From positions 248,001-312,000 of the forward strand of contig CAWFTU010000001.1 of the NCBI GenBank assembly GCA_963818725.1: DNA of 64,000 nucleotides. Direction: 5' to 3'. Source of the stretch: DATFDN01 sp963818725. GTDB taxonomy: Bacteria; Pseudomonadota; Alphaproteobacteria; Acetobacterales; Acetobacteraceae. A program made the position numbers and the translations under genes. Position 1 is the first letter of the stretch. Each line of letters begins with the position of its first letter. Shown here piece after piece: positions 26,125 through 35,854 of this stretch. Under the pieces are notes generated by a model. It was not told the origin of the DNA. It did not search any database and was given only the letters and a program-made list of their open reading frames with translations.

Positions 26125-28884
26125 TTGAACAACCGGACCTATCTCCGCCTGCTGCTCTTGGCCGGGCTCGCCGCCTGGCCCGCGTCTGGACACGCGCGCG
26201 ATCACCTCGCCGCCGCGCGGGACGCCTTGCAGGCGGGCGATCTGCGGACCGCCGAGATCGAGCTGCGCAACGCGGTGCGCAATGATCCGCAGAACGCCGA
26301 GACGCGCTTCGACCTGGCGCGGGTGGAGTTGCAGCTCGGCGATCCGGTCTCCGCGGAGCGTGACGCCCGCGCCGCGGCCCTGCGCGGGTTTGAGCCGCGC
26401 AAGACGCTTCCCCTGCTCGGAGAGGCGCTGCTCGCGCAGAACCGCGCCGAGAACCTGCTGAAGGAGTTGCAACCCACGGGACAGGACAAGGGGACGGACG
26501 CCGAAGTGATGGTGCTGCGAGGCGAGGCCGAGCTTCGCCTGCGCAAACCCGACGACGCGGCGGCGAGCTTCAAGGAGGCGGAGAAGCTCGACCCCTCCGC
26601 GATCCCGGCCTGGACCGAGGACGCCAGGCTCGCGATCGGCCGCGGTGACATTTCGGGTGCTCTGGATCGCGTCGAGCGCGCGGTTGCCGCCCAGCCCCGG
26701 GCCATGGAGGCGCTGGTGCTGAAGGCGGCGCTGCTGCACCAGAAGGGCGACGGGCAGGCGGCGCTGGCGCTGCTCGATCAGGTGATCGCGGAACAGCCGC
26801 CGGCACTCCCGGCCCGGGTCGAGCGAGCGAACGAACTGCTTTCGGACGGCAAACTCGAACCGGCCCGCGCCGACCTCGACGCCGTGCTCGCGGTCATGCC
26901 GAACAACAGCGAGGCGCTGTTCCTGCGCGCCGTGCTGCTACACGAGACCCATGACGACACGGGTGCCGAGGCGCTGCTGCAAAAGCTCGATCCGGTTTTC
27001 GCGGCCTATCCGCGCGCGTACCTGCTGCGCGCCGAGGTTCAGGAACGGACTGGGGAGTTGCAGCAGGCCGAGGAGGCGGCGGCGAAATATATCGCCCGCG
27101 TCCCGGATGATCCGAGCGGCTACAAGCTGCTGGCTCGCCTCTATCTTGAGGACCATCGGCCCGACCTGGCCCTGACGCCGCTGAAGCAGGCCGTGCAGGC
27201 AGGCAAGGGCGACGCGGCGGTCCACGCCATGCTGGGCCACGCCTATGCCGCGACAGGCCAGCCGGCCGAGGCGGCGGAGGCGTTTGCCAGGGCGGACGAG
27301 CTGGCGCCAGGCAATCTCGAAGTCGAAACCGCCCTCGCCGCTGCCCGGATCGCTGGCGGTCAGCCGGAGGAGGCGCTCGAGGGGCTCGAGACGGCGCTCG
27401 CCAAGGCACCGGCGAATCCCGTGGTGCAGGAGGCCGCCTTCAGCGCCGCTCTCGCCACCGGCGATCTGACCAAGGCAGAGGGCGTGCTCGCACAGGCGAA
27501 GCAACGCGCCGGCGACACAGCCGTGACGCAGAACCTGACAGCGGTGCTCCAGCTCGCGCGGCTGGACGCGGCCGGGGCCCAGGCGACACTGGAGGCGGTC
27601 ATCAAGGCGCACCCGGATTTCACCCCGGCCCAGCTGAACCTGGTGCGCGCGCTGGCAATGCAGGGGCGGAGCGAGCAGGCGAGCGCGGTGCTGAACGCGA
27701 TGCTCGCGCGCGCGCCCGCGGCGGAGCCGGCCTTGTCCTTGCTGGTCGAGGAGCGGTTGCGCACCGGGCACACGGCCGACGCTGTCGCGCTCATGGAGCG
27801 GGCGCACGCGGCCCAGCCGAGCGATGCCGGCCTCACCGCGCGGCTCGGGGCACTCGAGTTGCAGACCGGGGCGCCGCAGAAGGCTCTCGCCTTGGCGCAA
27901 GAGACGCAAGACGGCGCCCCGTCGCCAGACCCGCGACTCCTGCTGCTCGCGGCCAATGCGCAGTTGGCGCTTAAGCAGACCGATGCGGCGCGCGAGACTC
28001 TCAGCACGCTGGTGGGGTTGCAGCCGCGCGCGGTGGACGTGCGGCGCCAGCTCGCGGCCGTCCTGGTCGAGCGCGGCGATTACGAGGCGGCGCGCACCGT
28101 GGTACGGGAAGGGATGCGCGCCACGCCGCGCGCCTATCAGCTCTCTCTCGATTACGCGCTGATCGACCTCAAGGCCTCTGGCCTCGACAAGGCGCTCGCC
28201 ACGGCGGAGGCGCTGCGCCAGCAGGATCTCGGCGATCCGGCGCTGACCGCGCTGCGCGGCGACGTGCTCATGGCGGCCGGGAAGCCGGATGAGGCGGCCA
28301 AGGCCTATGCCGGGAACGGCGGCCCGTCCAGTTCCTTGCTGGCGCTGCGCTTGGCCGGCGCCTACCAGCGCGCGGGCAAGCACGACGCGGCGCGCGCCAC
28401 GCTCGCGGACTGGCTCGGTAAGCATCCCAAGGACCTTCCCGTCACCGCCGCCCTGAGCGAGATCGATCTCGCCGACAATCGGCTGGACGCCGCGCAGACG
28501 GAGCTGGAGGCGGTGCTGGCGCAGCGTCCGCTCGATCCGGTGACGCTGAACAACCTGGCCTGGGTCTACCAGCTTCGCGACAATCCCCAGGCGCGGCCGA
28601 TCGCCGAGCGGGCCTACCTTCTTGGGCCCACCCCACAGAGCGCCGACACGCTCGGCTGGATCCTGGCCCGCGGCGGCGATCCGGCCCGCGCGCTCGCCCT
28701 GCTGCGCCAGGCCGCGGTATCCGGTGATCCCGGCATCGCCTACCACCTCGCCGTGGTGCTGAACGACCTCGGCCAGAAGGACGACGCGACCAAGCTGCTG
28801 AAGCAGCTGGCCCAGTCGCCGGGCGACTTCACCGAAAAGACCCAGGCGCGCGAGCTGCTGAGCAGGCTCAACAAGGGCACCTGA
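26125..28884 (+). CDS. prsT: TPR-repeat exported protein of the exosortase A system (PrsT-like)
   Basis: A 919-residue protein with a signal peptide (LRLLLLAGLAAWPASGHA) followed by about twenty tetratricopeptide-like helical repeats to the end. The N-terminal AAARDALQAGDLRTAEIELRNAVRNDPQNAETRFDLARVEL and LPLLGEALLAQNRAENLLKEL match the PrsT family found with XrtA/PEP-CTERM exopolysaccharide loci. It probably scaffolds envelope assembly; no lipobox Cys is seen. The start is TTG. The next gene, an O-ligase of the same system, begins one base after its stop. Exosortase itself and PEP-CTERM substrates are absent from the window. Confidence 0.8.
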   Translation: MNNRTYLRLLLLAGLAAWPASGHARDHLAAARDALQAGDLRTAEIELRNAVRNDPQNAETRFDLARVELQLGDPVSAERDARAAALRGFEPRKTLPLLGEALLAQNRAENLLKELQPTGQDKGTDAEVMVLRGEAELRLRKPDDAAASFKEAEKLDPSAIPAWTEDARLAIGRGDISGALDRVERAVAAQPRAMEALVLKAALLHQKGDGQAALALLDQVIAEQPPALPARVERANELLSDGKLEPARADLDAVLAVMPNNSEALFLRAVLLHETHDDTGAEALLQKLDPVFAAYPRAYLLRAEVQERTGELQQAEEAAAKYIARVPDDPSGYKLLARLYLEDHRPDLALTPLKQAVQAGKGDAAVHAMLGHAYAATGQPAEAAEAFARADELAPGNLEVETALAAARIAGGQPEEALEGLETALAKAPANPVVQEAAFSAALATGDLTKAEGVLAQAKQRAGDTAVTQNLTAVLQLARLDAAGAQATLEAVIKAHPDFTPAQLNLVRALAMQGRSEQASAVLNAMLARAPAAEPALSLLVEERLRTGHTADAVALMERAHAAQPSDAGLTARLGALELQTGAPQKALALAQETQDGAPSPDPRLLLLAANAQLALKQTDAARETLSTLVGLQPRAVDVRRQLAAVLVERGDYEAARTVVREGMRATPRAYQLSLDYALIDLKASGLDKALATAEALRQQDLGDPALTALRGDVLMAAGKPDEAAKAYAGNGGPSSSLLALRLAGAYQRAGKHDAARATLADWLGKHPKDLPVTAALSEIDLADNRLDAAQTELEAVLAQRPLDPVTLNNLAWVYQLRDNPQARPIAERAYLLGPTPQSADTLGWILARGGDPARALALLRQAAVSGDPGIAYHLAVVLNDLGQKDDATKLLKQLAQSPGDFTEKTQARELLSRLNKGT

Positions 28885-28885
28885 C

Positions 28886-30193
28886 ATGCGCTCGCTGCTG
28901 CTCGCGGCGGACATGCTCATCCTGCTGGGGATGAGCGTGCGGTGGCCGTTCGTGGGCATCGTGCTGTGGTCGTGGATCTCGTTCATGAACCCGCACCAGC
29001 TCGCCTGGGGCTTCGCGAGCGGGATGCCTTGGGCGATGCTGACCTTTGTCGCGACCCTCATCGGCTGCGTGCTGGCGCAAGAGCCGAAGCGGCTGCCGAT
29101 CACCGGCGTGACCGCGATGATGCTGCTGTTCATGGTCGCGATCAGCGCGACGACGGCCGTGGCGCAGTCGCCGCTGCCCCAGGCCACCGAGAAATACGTC
29201 TGGGTCATCAAGGTCTTCGCCGCTATCCTGCTCAGCGTGGCGCTGCTGACCAGCCGGCGGCGCATCCATGCCCTGGTGTGGGTGATGGTCCTGTCGCTGG
29301 CGTTCTTCGGTGTGAAGGGCGGCGCGTACACCATCTTATCCGGCGGCGGCTCGCGCATCGTCGGCCCGCCCTCGACGATGATTGAGGACAACAACCATCT
29401 GGCGGTGGGGTTGCTGGTGACGCTGCCGCTGATGAACTTCCTGCGCCTCCATTCGGCGCACCGCGTCGTGCGCGCTGGGCTCGCGGCCGGCATGGTGCTG
29501 ACCCTGTTCGCGGTGGTCGGCTCCTACTCGCGCGGCGCGCTGCTCGCGCTCGGGGCCGTCGCGGTGCTGTTCTCGCTGAAGAGCCGCCGCAAGCTTCTGT
29601 ACGGCGCGCTGGTGTTTGGCCTGGTGGCTAGCGCGATACTGTTCATGCCGCAGGGCTGGGTGGAGCGGATGCACACCATCCAGTCCTACCAGCAAGACAA
29701 CTCGGCCGAGGGGCGGCTGACGATGTGGCACACCGCCTGGCTTCTGGCGACGGCGCGTCCGCTGGTCGGCAGCGGGTTCTACGGTCCCTATACGCCTGCT
29801 GTGGTGGACCAGGTGGACCCGGACTCGCCGGCGCGCGCGGTGCACAGCATCTGGTTCGAGACACTGGGTGAGCACGGCTTCCCCACGTTCTTCATCTGGG
29901 TCGGGATCACGGTGGCCGGTGCCCTGGCGTCGCACCGCATCATCCGCCTCGCGCGCGACCGGCCGGAGCTTGCATGGTGCGCCGACCTCGCGCGCATGGC
30001 CCAGGTCTCGATGGTCGCGTACCTGGTGGGCGGGACGTTCCTATCGCTGTGCTATTGGGACTTCTACTTCACCCTGCTGGGCGTGGTGACGGCGACGGAT
30101 GTGTACGCGCGTCGCGTGGTCTCCGGCGCGGGCGCGGCGCACGCCCGTGCGCGCTGGGCGCCCAACACGGTGGTGCAGGCCGGCGCGCGATGA
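28886..30193 (+). CDS. O-antigen ligase/polymerase-like protein, exosortase A-associated
   Basis: A 435-residue polytopic inner-membrane protein with ten or more hydrophobic segments. The N-terminus (VRWPFVGIVLWSWISFMNPHQLAWGFA) is the DUF5935-type domain. The Wzy/WaaL domain has SYSRGALLALGAVAVLF, the periplasmic loop with WHTAWLLATARPLVGSGFYGP and HSIWFETLGEHG. Such proteins link or polymerise glycan units in exosortase A loci. It is coupled to prsT upstream and overlaps the next small gene (ATGA). Confidence 0.82.
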   Translation: MRSLLLAADMLILLGMSVRWPFVGIVLWSWISFMNPHQLAWGFASGMPWAMLTFVATLIGCVLAQEPKRLPITGVTAMMLLFMVAISATTAVAQSPLPQATEKYVWVIKVFAAILLSVALLTSRRRIHALVWVMVLSLAFFGVKGGAYTILSGGGSRIVGPPSTMIEDNNHLAVGLLVTLPLMNFLRLHSAHRVVRAGLAAGMVLTLFAVVGSYSRGALLALGAVAVLFSLKSRRKLLYGALVFGLVASAILFMPQGWVERMHTIQSYQQDNSAEGRLTMWHTAWLLATARPLVGSGFYGPYTPAVVDQVDPDSPARAVHSIWFETLGEHGFPTFFIWVGITVAGALASHRIIRLARDRPELAWCADLARMAQVSMVAYLVGGTFLSLCYWDFYFTLLGVVTATDVYARRVVSGAGAAHARARWAPNTVVQAGAR

Positions 30194-30396
30194 CCGGACT
30201 TCTGTTTCTGCTGACAATCATCGCCGTCACCTGGCTTGCTGTCTGGAGCGGACGCGAGGACGGGCAGGGGGGCTGGAGCCCGTTCGACATGCGCGGGCAA
30301 GAGGCCCCGCCGCATAGCCCCGCTCCCGCGCGCAAGCAGGCGAGGACGGTGGCGGCGCCACGCGAGAGACCATGGAAACAACGCTCCGGCTGTTGA
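30190..30396 (+). CDS. Small single-pass membrane protein
   Basis: A 68-residue protein with one N-terminal membrane segment (LLFLLTIIAVTWLAVW) and a polar Pro/Arg-rich tail. It overlaps the stop of the O-ligase (ATGA), and its end overlaps the start of the glycosyltransferase, so it is embedded in the operon. The function is unknown. Confidence 0.5.
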   Translation: MTGLLFLLTIIAVTWLAVWSGREDGQGGWSPFDMRGQEAPPHSPAPARKQARTVAAPRERPWKQRSGC

Positions 30397-31621
30397 CTTT
30401 CTCCACGCTTTACCCAAACGCCGCCCGGCCCAATCACGGCGTCTTCGTCGAGAACCGGCTGCGCCACCTCGTCGCCAGCGGCGAGGCGGTGAGCACGGTC
30501 GTCGCGCCGGTGCCCTATTTCCCGTCGCGCGGCGCTGTTCGGCGACTGGGCGTTGAACGCCCGGGCGCCGGCGCGGGAGGAGCGGCACGGGCTGGTGGTG
30601 CATCACCCGCGCTACCCCGTGGATCCCGCGCGTCGGCATGTCGGCCGCGCCCTGGCTGCTGTACCGCGCGTCCTTGCCGCTCCTGCGCCGCTTGCTGGCC
30701 GATGGGCGCGGCGTGGACGCGATCGATGCCCATTACGTCTACCCGGACGGCGTGGCGGCGGTCTGGCTGGGGCGTCGTCTCGGCGTGCCGGTGGTCGTCA
30801 CCGCGCGCGGCACTGACGTCAATCTCATCCCCCGCCATGCCGTGCCGCGCCGGCTGATCCAAGGCGCGCTCAGGGGAGCGGCGGCGCTGGTCGCGGTCAG
30901 CGCGGCGCTCAAGGAGGCGATGCTCGCGCTGGGCGCGGCGGAACCAAAAGTGACAGTGCTGCGCAACGGGGTCGACACGTGCCTGTTCCGCCCGCCGGCG
31001 GACCGCGCGGCCCTTCGCGCCCGGCTCGGCCTCGACGGCCCCACCTTGCTCTCGGTCGGACACCTGATCGAGCGCAAGGGCCACGACTTGGCCGTCCGGG
31101 CGCTGGCTCAGCTTCCCGGAGTCGCGCTGCTGGTGGCGGGGGAGGGACCGGAGCGGCCCCGGCTCGAGGCATTGATCGCCAAGCTGGGTTTTGGCGCGCG
31201 GGTGCGCCTGCTGGGCGCGCGTCCGCACCAGGAGATGGCGGAGCTGTACGGCGCGGCGGACGCGCTGGTTCTCGCGTCCTCGCGCGAGGGCTGGGCCAAT
31301 GTGCTGCTGGAGGCGATGGCGTGCGGGACGCCCGTGGTCGCGACCGATATCTGGGGCAACCCGGAGGTGGTGCGCGCGCCCGAGGCGGGGGTGATCGTCG
31401 CGCGCGAGATCGACGCGCTGGCGGCGGGCGCGCGGGGCTTGCTGGCCGCGCCGCCCGCGCGCGGGGCGACGCGCGCCTACGCCGAGCGGTTCAGTTGGGA
31501 CGACACGACGGCGGGACAGATCGCGGTGTTCCGGGAGGTCATCTCGCGCGACGTGCTGCGCGGGCAGGGCAGGCGCCCAGCCACGCCCAGGGCACGGCCG
31601 CTTCAGGCGGCCCCGCCTTGA
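30372..31621 (+). pseudogene. GT4 glycosyltransferase, exosortase A-associated type, two frameshifts
   Basis: A GT-B glycosyltransferase of about 415 residues if repaired. It opens LRLLTFSTLYPNAARPNHGVFVENRLRHL and has the donor-site motif SSREGWANVLLEAMACGTPVVATD near the end. The frame shifts near 30527-30533 (RGAV region) and again near 30618 (a GG pair that should be one G, giving HPRYPVIPRVGMSAAP). Each shift is one extra base, so the halves do not rejoin. It is last in the prsT-O-ligase operon. It could be genuinely inactive or the result of read errors. Confidence 0.85.
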
Positions 31622-31637
31622 GCCGTGAAACGCGCGC

Positions 31638-32618
31638 TCAGGCGGCTGCGTCGGGCCGCGAAATCAGGCCCGCATCGGCGAGGAACGCGCGAACCGCCGC
31701 GCGAACCTCCTGTAGGCGCCCAATCAAAAGGTGTCCGCCCGTGTCGTAGACGACCAGCCTGGCGCCGGGAATTTGGCGTGCCGCCAGCTCGGCCCCCGGC
31801 AGCGTGTCGAACGAGTCGTCCCGCGCGCAGATGAGCAGTGTCGGCGCGCTGATTGTTTCCAGCGATAACACATGCGGCTTCGGGCGGCCATCGACACCGA
31901 TTCCAGTCAAGCGAAGCGACACTGGCTCGACTTTCTTGAGGATGCCCATGACGCGATCTCGCTCGGCTCGCGGCGCGGCCGCCACCAGGGCGGGGCGAAC
32001 GCCGGCGAGGCGGAGGAGCGCCAAGGGCGCGACCTTCTCGGCGGCCCACCAGGCGAAGTCACCGCCGGTCCTCACCGCCCGGAATGCGAGCCTCTGGACG
32101 CGGCCCGGCTCGGTCGAACCTGCGTTGGCGGGAGCGGAAAGGCCCGGGACGACCAGGACGAGGGCGGCGACCTTCTCCGGATGCCTGATGGCCAGCTCGA
32201 CCGCGGAATGCGCGCCCGCTGAAACGGCGATCACGATCGCCTTCGGAACGCCCAGCGTCGAAAGCAACGCCGCATGCGCGTCCGCCTGCGCGGCTAGGGA
32301 GGGGTCCCGCGGAACGGGCGTGCGCAGATACCCGAAACGCGATGGCGCGATGACTCGAAAGCCCTCCCCCGCAAATCCGGCTGCATGGGCCAGGCCTTGG
32401 TCGAAGCCGCCGGCAGCGCCGTGAATCGACAGAAGCGGAACACCGGCGCCGATGTCGGCGTATTCGATCAAGCCCGCGTCGGTGTGGGTGACTGAACTGC
32501 CTCGGCGCGCGGCCTCACGCGCCCGGGCAAGGTCATTCTTGTAGAACAAGAAGACCGCGCCGGCCATTCCCGCCGCGGCGACGGACGCGGCCAGCAGGAG
32601 ACGCTCGGTTCGCCTCAT
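31638..32618 (-). CDS. Alpha/beta hydrolase, membrane-anchored
   Basis: A 326-residue alpha/beta-fold hydrolase. An N-terminal hydrophobic segment (LLLAASVAAAGMAGAVFLFY) probably anchors it in the inner membrane. The oxyanion region is LSIHGAAGGFDQG, the nucleophile elbow is AVSAGAHS (Ser near 140), the acid lies in ICARDDSFDTL and the His in DTGGHLLIG. The substrate is unknown. It is convergent with the glycosyltransferase. Confidence 0.8.
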   Translation of the reverse strand: MRRTERLLLAASVAAAGMAGAVFLFYKNDLARAREAARRGSSVTHTDAGLIEYADIGAGVPLLSIHGAAGGFDQGLAHAAGFAGEGFRVIAPSRFGYLRTPVPRDPSLAAQADAHAALLSTLGVPKAIVIAVSAGAHSAVELAIRHPEKVAALVLVVPGLSAPANAGSTEPGRVQRLAFRAVRTGGDFAWWAAEKVAPLALLRLAGVRPALVAAAPRAERDRVMGILKKVEPVSLRLTGIGVDGRPKPHVLSLETISAPTLLICARDDSFDTLPGAELAARQIPGARLVVYDTGGHLLIGRLQEVRAAVRAFLADAGLISRPDAAA

Positions 32619-32684
32619 TGTGGCGGGCCACGCCGCGCTGGCTCCCTTCGACAGCGGCGGATCACCCCGGATGAGACATCCAGG

Positions 32685-33407
32685 CTAGCGCCCACCGGAG
32701 CGCGCCTTTTTCCACGCCTCGAAATCGCGCTTGGCCTCCTCGCCAGCGACCGGAAACAGGCCAACCAGAGATCGCCCGCGCGCGACCTCCCGCTCGGCGA
32801 ACTCGTCATAGAGCGCGCTCGCCAACGCCTCCTCCGCCACCGCGTCCACGATGTCCGGCGGGATCACCACGACGCCGTCGTGATCGCCCACGATGACGTC
32901 GCCCGGATACACCGCGACGCCGCCGCAGCCGATCGGCAGGTTGAGATCGGCCGGGTGGTGCGCGACCGGGCTGGGCGGCGAGGACGCGCGCCGATGATAG
33001 GCGGGCAGGCCGGTCTTGAACACGCCCTCCGTGTCGCGGAACCCGCCATCGGTCACGATTCCCGCGCAGCCCCGCGCCTTCAGCCGGCCGGCGTAGACAT
33101 CACCGGCCGAGGCCGCGCGCGCGTCACCGCGCGCGTCGATGACGAGGACATGGCCCGGCGGGCACTCCTCCATCGCCGTGCGCTGCACCTGCCCGCGCCC
33201 TGGCGCGCCAGGCGCGTCCTTGTCCTCGCGAGACGGGATGAAACGCATCGTGAAAGCCAGCCCCACCATCCGCGCCGTGTCGGGGCGGATCGGCGAGACG
33301 TCCTGCATGAACACTGCGCGCAGGCGGCGCCGGTGCAGCACGCCGGTCAGCGTCGCAGTGCCGGTCCCCAGCAGCGCCTCCCGCGTGCTGGACGTGAGCT
33401 CCGTCAT
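32685..33407 (-). CDS. RraA-like protein (4-hydroxy-4-methyl-2-oxoglutarate aldolase family)
   Basis: A 240-residue member of the RraA/HMG-aldolase fold. The metal and pyruvate-binding pattern is GDVYAGRLKARGCAGIVTDGGFRD, and the C-terminus has YPGDVIVGDHDGVVVIP. Family members are either class II aldolases of aromatic ring-cleavage pathways or regulators that bind RNase E. The intact Arg-Asp of GFRD and the length favour an aldolase-like role, but this is an inference. Confidence 0.8.
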   Translation of the reverse strand: MTELTSSTREALLGTGTATLTGVLHRRRLRAVFMQDVSPIRPDTARMVGLAFTMRFIPSREDKDAPGAPGRGQVQRTAMEECPPGHVLVIDARGDARAASAGDVYAGRLKARGCAGIVTDGGFRDTEGVFKTGLPAYHRRASSPPSPVAHHPADLNLPIGCGGVAVYPGDVIVGDHDGVVVIPPDIVDAVAEEALASALYDEFAEREVARGRSLVGLFPVAGEEAKRDFEAWKKARSGGR

Positions 33408-33437
33408 CTGTCCCGTCCCTCCGATTTGCCGTGGGCA

Positions 33438-34232
33438 TCATGGCCGGCCCGCGTAGTAGCTGGCGGCCGCCTCCATCTCAGCCGGCGACATCCCCCGCGC
33501 GACATTGCGCATCTGCCCGCCGATGTCGTTATGGCGAACCCCGGTCGCAAACGCTTGAAGTTGCGCGTGGAGATAGGCGACCGGCTGACCCTCCAGCCAG
33601 GGACTCCCGATCTTGTTGTCGAGACTGCCATGGCAGGCGCCGCATGGCGCGATGCCGCGCATGGGCGCGCCGCTCTCCACGATTTGCGGCGCGGCCGGCG
33701 TGCCGCTCGGCGGCGGCCCGGAGGGCCGGGGCAGATAGGCGTAGTACGCCGCCAGGTCGCGTATATCCTGCGGGCTCAGGTCAGCCACGATCGGCCGCAT
33801 GACCGCGCTGGACCGCGCGCCGGCCTTGTAGTCCTCAAGCTCCTTGTAGATCACCGGCGCGTACTGGCCAGCCAGATTCGGCGAGTTCGCCTCGCTGAGC
33901 CCGCGCGCGCCGTGGCACATGCTGCACCGCAGGGCCAGGGTTGCGCCGCGGCCGATGGATTGCGCGTCCGACGGGCCCAGCGTCGTGGGCGTCAGCACGA
34001 CGCGCGTTGTGACTACGGTTGGCTGCACCACGGGCTCAAGGGCGGGGGCGACGCGCGGGGCACCGGCGACACTGCAAATCGCGTCCCACAGGCTCGCGAA
34101 CCGCGCGTTCCGCTCGATCCTCGGCAGCCACACGAAGCCGAAGGCGGCGGTGACGACGGCGATCGCGACAGTGAGCGCCACGCTGCCCGTGAACCACGGG
34201 TTGCGCGGCGAGAACAGGCGCTCGCGGTCCAT
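33438..34232 (-). CDS. Diheme cytochrome c with membrane anchor
   Basis: A 264-residue protein with an N-terminal membrane segment (GSVALTVAIAVVTAAFGFVWLP) and two cytochrome c domains in the periplasm. The heme sites are CSMCH near 105 and CGACH near 195, with later Met residues as probable ligands, as in cytochrome c4-like proteins. The ATG overlaps the stop of the oxidase subunit I gene. It probably feeds electrons to that oxidase and is the last gene of the operon. Confidence 0.85.
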   Translation of the reverse strand: MDRERLFSPRNPWFTGSVALTVAIAVVTAAFGFVWLPRIERNARFASLWDAICSVAGAPRVAPALEPVVQPTVVTTRVVLTPTTLGPSDAQSIGRGATLALRCSMCHGARGLSEANSPNLAGQYAPVIYKELEDYKAGARSSAVMRPIVADLSPQDIRDLAAYYAYLPRPSGPPPSGTPAAPQIVESGAPMRGIAPCGACHGSLDNKIGSPWLEGQPVAYLHAQLQAFATGVRHNDIGGQMRNVARGMSPAEMEAAASYYAGRP

Positions 34233-35854
34233 CAGCCGCGTCCGATGAACACGGCCGGCACCTCGGCCTGCGGCAAGGCGAGCAGCCGGACGATGGGGTA
34301 GCCATAGTTCGCGGCCGTCAGCCCGATCATGAGGCCGATCCAGAGCGCGAAGCCGTTCAGTGCGATCGGCACCGTGCGCGGCGGGTGGACCGCGACGCTG
34401 AACCGGTATGCGCCGGCCGAGACGCGGGGCGATATCTGGCCCCGGATCAGCACGATGAAGAACAACAGGCCGGAGACCACCAGGATGGCGCCCCCGGCGA
34501 CCGAGGTGTCGACGGAGGAGGCAACGCGCGCGATCGCGGGGTCCGTGTAGTCGTAGAAGGCCATCCGGCGCGGCATGCCGAGGATGCCCGTGTAGTGCCA
34601 CGGGAAGCTCAGCACGATCATGCCAATGAACCAGGTCCAGAGCTGGGCCCGCATCAGCCGAAAGCTGTCGAGCGCGCGGCCGGTGAGATGCGGCCAGACA
34701 TCATAAGCGATCCCGAAATACATGATGACGATCGCGCCGCCGAAGATCAGGTGGAAGTGCCCCGTGATCCATTGTGTGTTGTGGATGCTGGCGTCGAGCT
34801 GATAGCTCATGTTGACTAGCCCTCCGGCGCCGCCGAAGCCCAGCAACACGAAGGAAAACGTCGTCGCGAGCATGATCGGGTTGCGCCAGGGCAGGGCGGC
34901 GATCCAGCCGAACACGCCCTTGCCGCCGCGCAGCCGCCCGGCGATCTCGACCGAGGCGCAGATGGTGAACACGGTCAGCAGCGTGGGCAGCGCAACCAGG
35001 GCTGTGAACACCGCGTGGACGAACTTGAACCCCGCGCCGACCTGCGGGTCCGCGTACAGGTGGTGGACACCGATCGGCATCGCCACGATCAGGAACAGGA
35101 TGAACGAGATCCGCGCCATCGAGTCGCTGAACACCCGGCCGCCGATCGCGCGGGGGACAATGGTGTAGTAGGCGATGTAGGTCGGCATCAGCCAGAAATA
35201 GACGATGGCGTGCAGCGTCCAGGAGAAGAAGACGCGCGCCAGGCCGGCGTTGATCGTTGCGGTCAGGCCCAGAGCGACGGGCAGGATCTGGAACAGCAGC
35301 TCGATCGCCGCGCCCACCGCCGTCCAGGCCCAGAGATAGGAGCCCGCGACGTTGGCGAACATCGCGAGCGGCACCGGCCGGCCAGGATTCTCCCGCTTCC
35401 AGAGACGCAGGTTCACCGACATCAGTGCGACCCAGATCCAGGAGCCGACGACGACCAGGACCACGCCGATGTAGTAGGCCGCGTTGGCGATCAGCGGCGG
35501 ATAAAAGGTGTACAGGATCGACGCGCGCCCCAGGGCGACGGGGATGACCGCGACGACGGTTCCGACCGCAACCAGCGCGAAGCCGGCCCAGGCCCAGCGC
35601 TGCCCGGCGAGCGGCCGCTCCAGCGACGCTTCGCTGATGGCGTAGCCGAAGCCCATGGCGATCAGCGTCGGGAACACGTACGCCATGGCCGTGCCGTGCG
35701 CGGTGACAGAGCGGTAGTACAACTCCGGATCGCCGATCCAGCCATGCAGCGGGCTGCGCATGAACATCTGCCACTCGCCGAGCAACAGCGCGACTCCGAA
35801 CCCGGCAAAGGCGAGCCAGAAATGCGCGAGAATGAGACGCTTGCTGCTAATCAC
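34232..35854 (-). CDS. Cytochrome c oxidase subunit I, B-type (ba3-like) heme-copper oxidase
   Basis: A 540-residue, 12-13 TM catalytic subunit that reduces O2 to water and pumps protons. Ligand motifs are SVTAHGTAMAYVFP (low-spin heme His near 52), WTLHAIVYFWLMP (CuB His with the cross-linked Tyr four residues on), VHHLYADPQ (two CuB His) and ITGHFHLIFGG (heme His pair). The short spacing and HxxxY pattern fit the B family, which is often high-affinity, rather than A-type CtaD. It overlaps subunit II upstream. Confidence 0.9.
   Translation of the reverse strand: MISSKRLILAHFWLAFAGFGVALLLGEWQMFMRSPLHGWIGDPELYYRSVTAHGTAMAYVFPTLIAMGFGYAISEASLERPLAGQRWAWAGFALVAVGTVVAVIPVALGRASILYTFYPPLIANAAYYIGVVLVVVGSWIWVALMSVNLRLWKRENPGRPVPLAMFANVAGSYLWAWTAVGAAIELLFQILPVALGLTATINAGLARVFFSWTLHAIVYFWLMPTYIAYYTIVPRAIGGRVFSDSMARISFILFLIVAMPIGVHHLYADPQVGAGFKFVHAVFTALVALPTLLTVFTICASVEIAGRLRGGKGVFGWIAALPWRNPIMLATTFSFVLLGFGGAGGLVNMSYQLDASIHNTQWITGHFHLIFGGAIVIMYFGIAYDVWPHLTGRALDSFRLMRAQLWTWFIGMIVLSFPWHYTGILGMPRRMAFYDYTDPAIARVASSVDTSVAGGAILVVSGLLFFIVLIRGQISPRVSAGAYRFSVAVHPPRTVPIALNGFALWIGLMIGLTAANYGYPIVRLLALPQAEVPAVFIGRG

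Noticed and set aside
26938..29493. An 851-codon open frame on the minus strand opposite the PrsT and O-ligase genes
   Set aside because: It spans two real genes, is rich in Arg and Gly, and shows no recognisable domain; the plus-strand genes have signal peptide, repeats and membrane segments.
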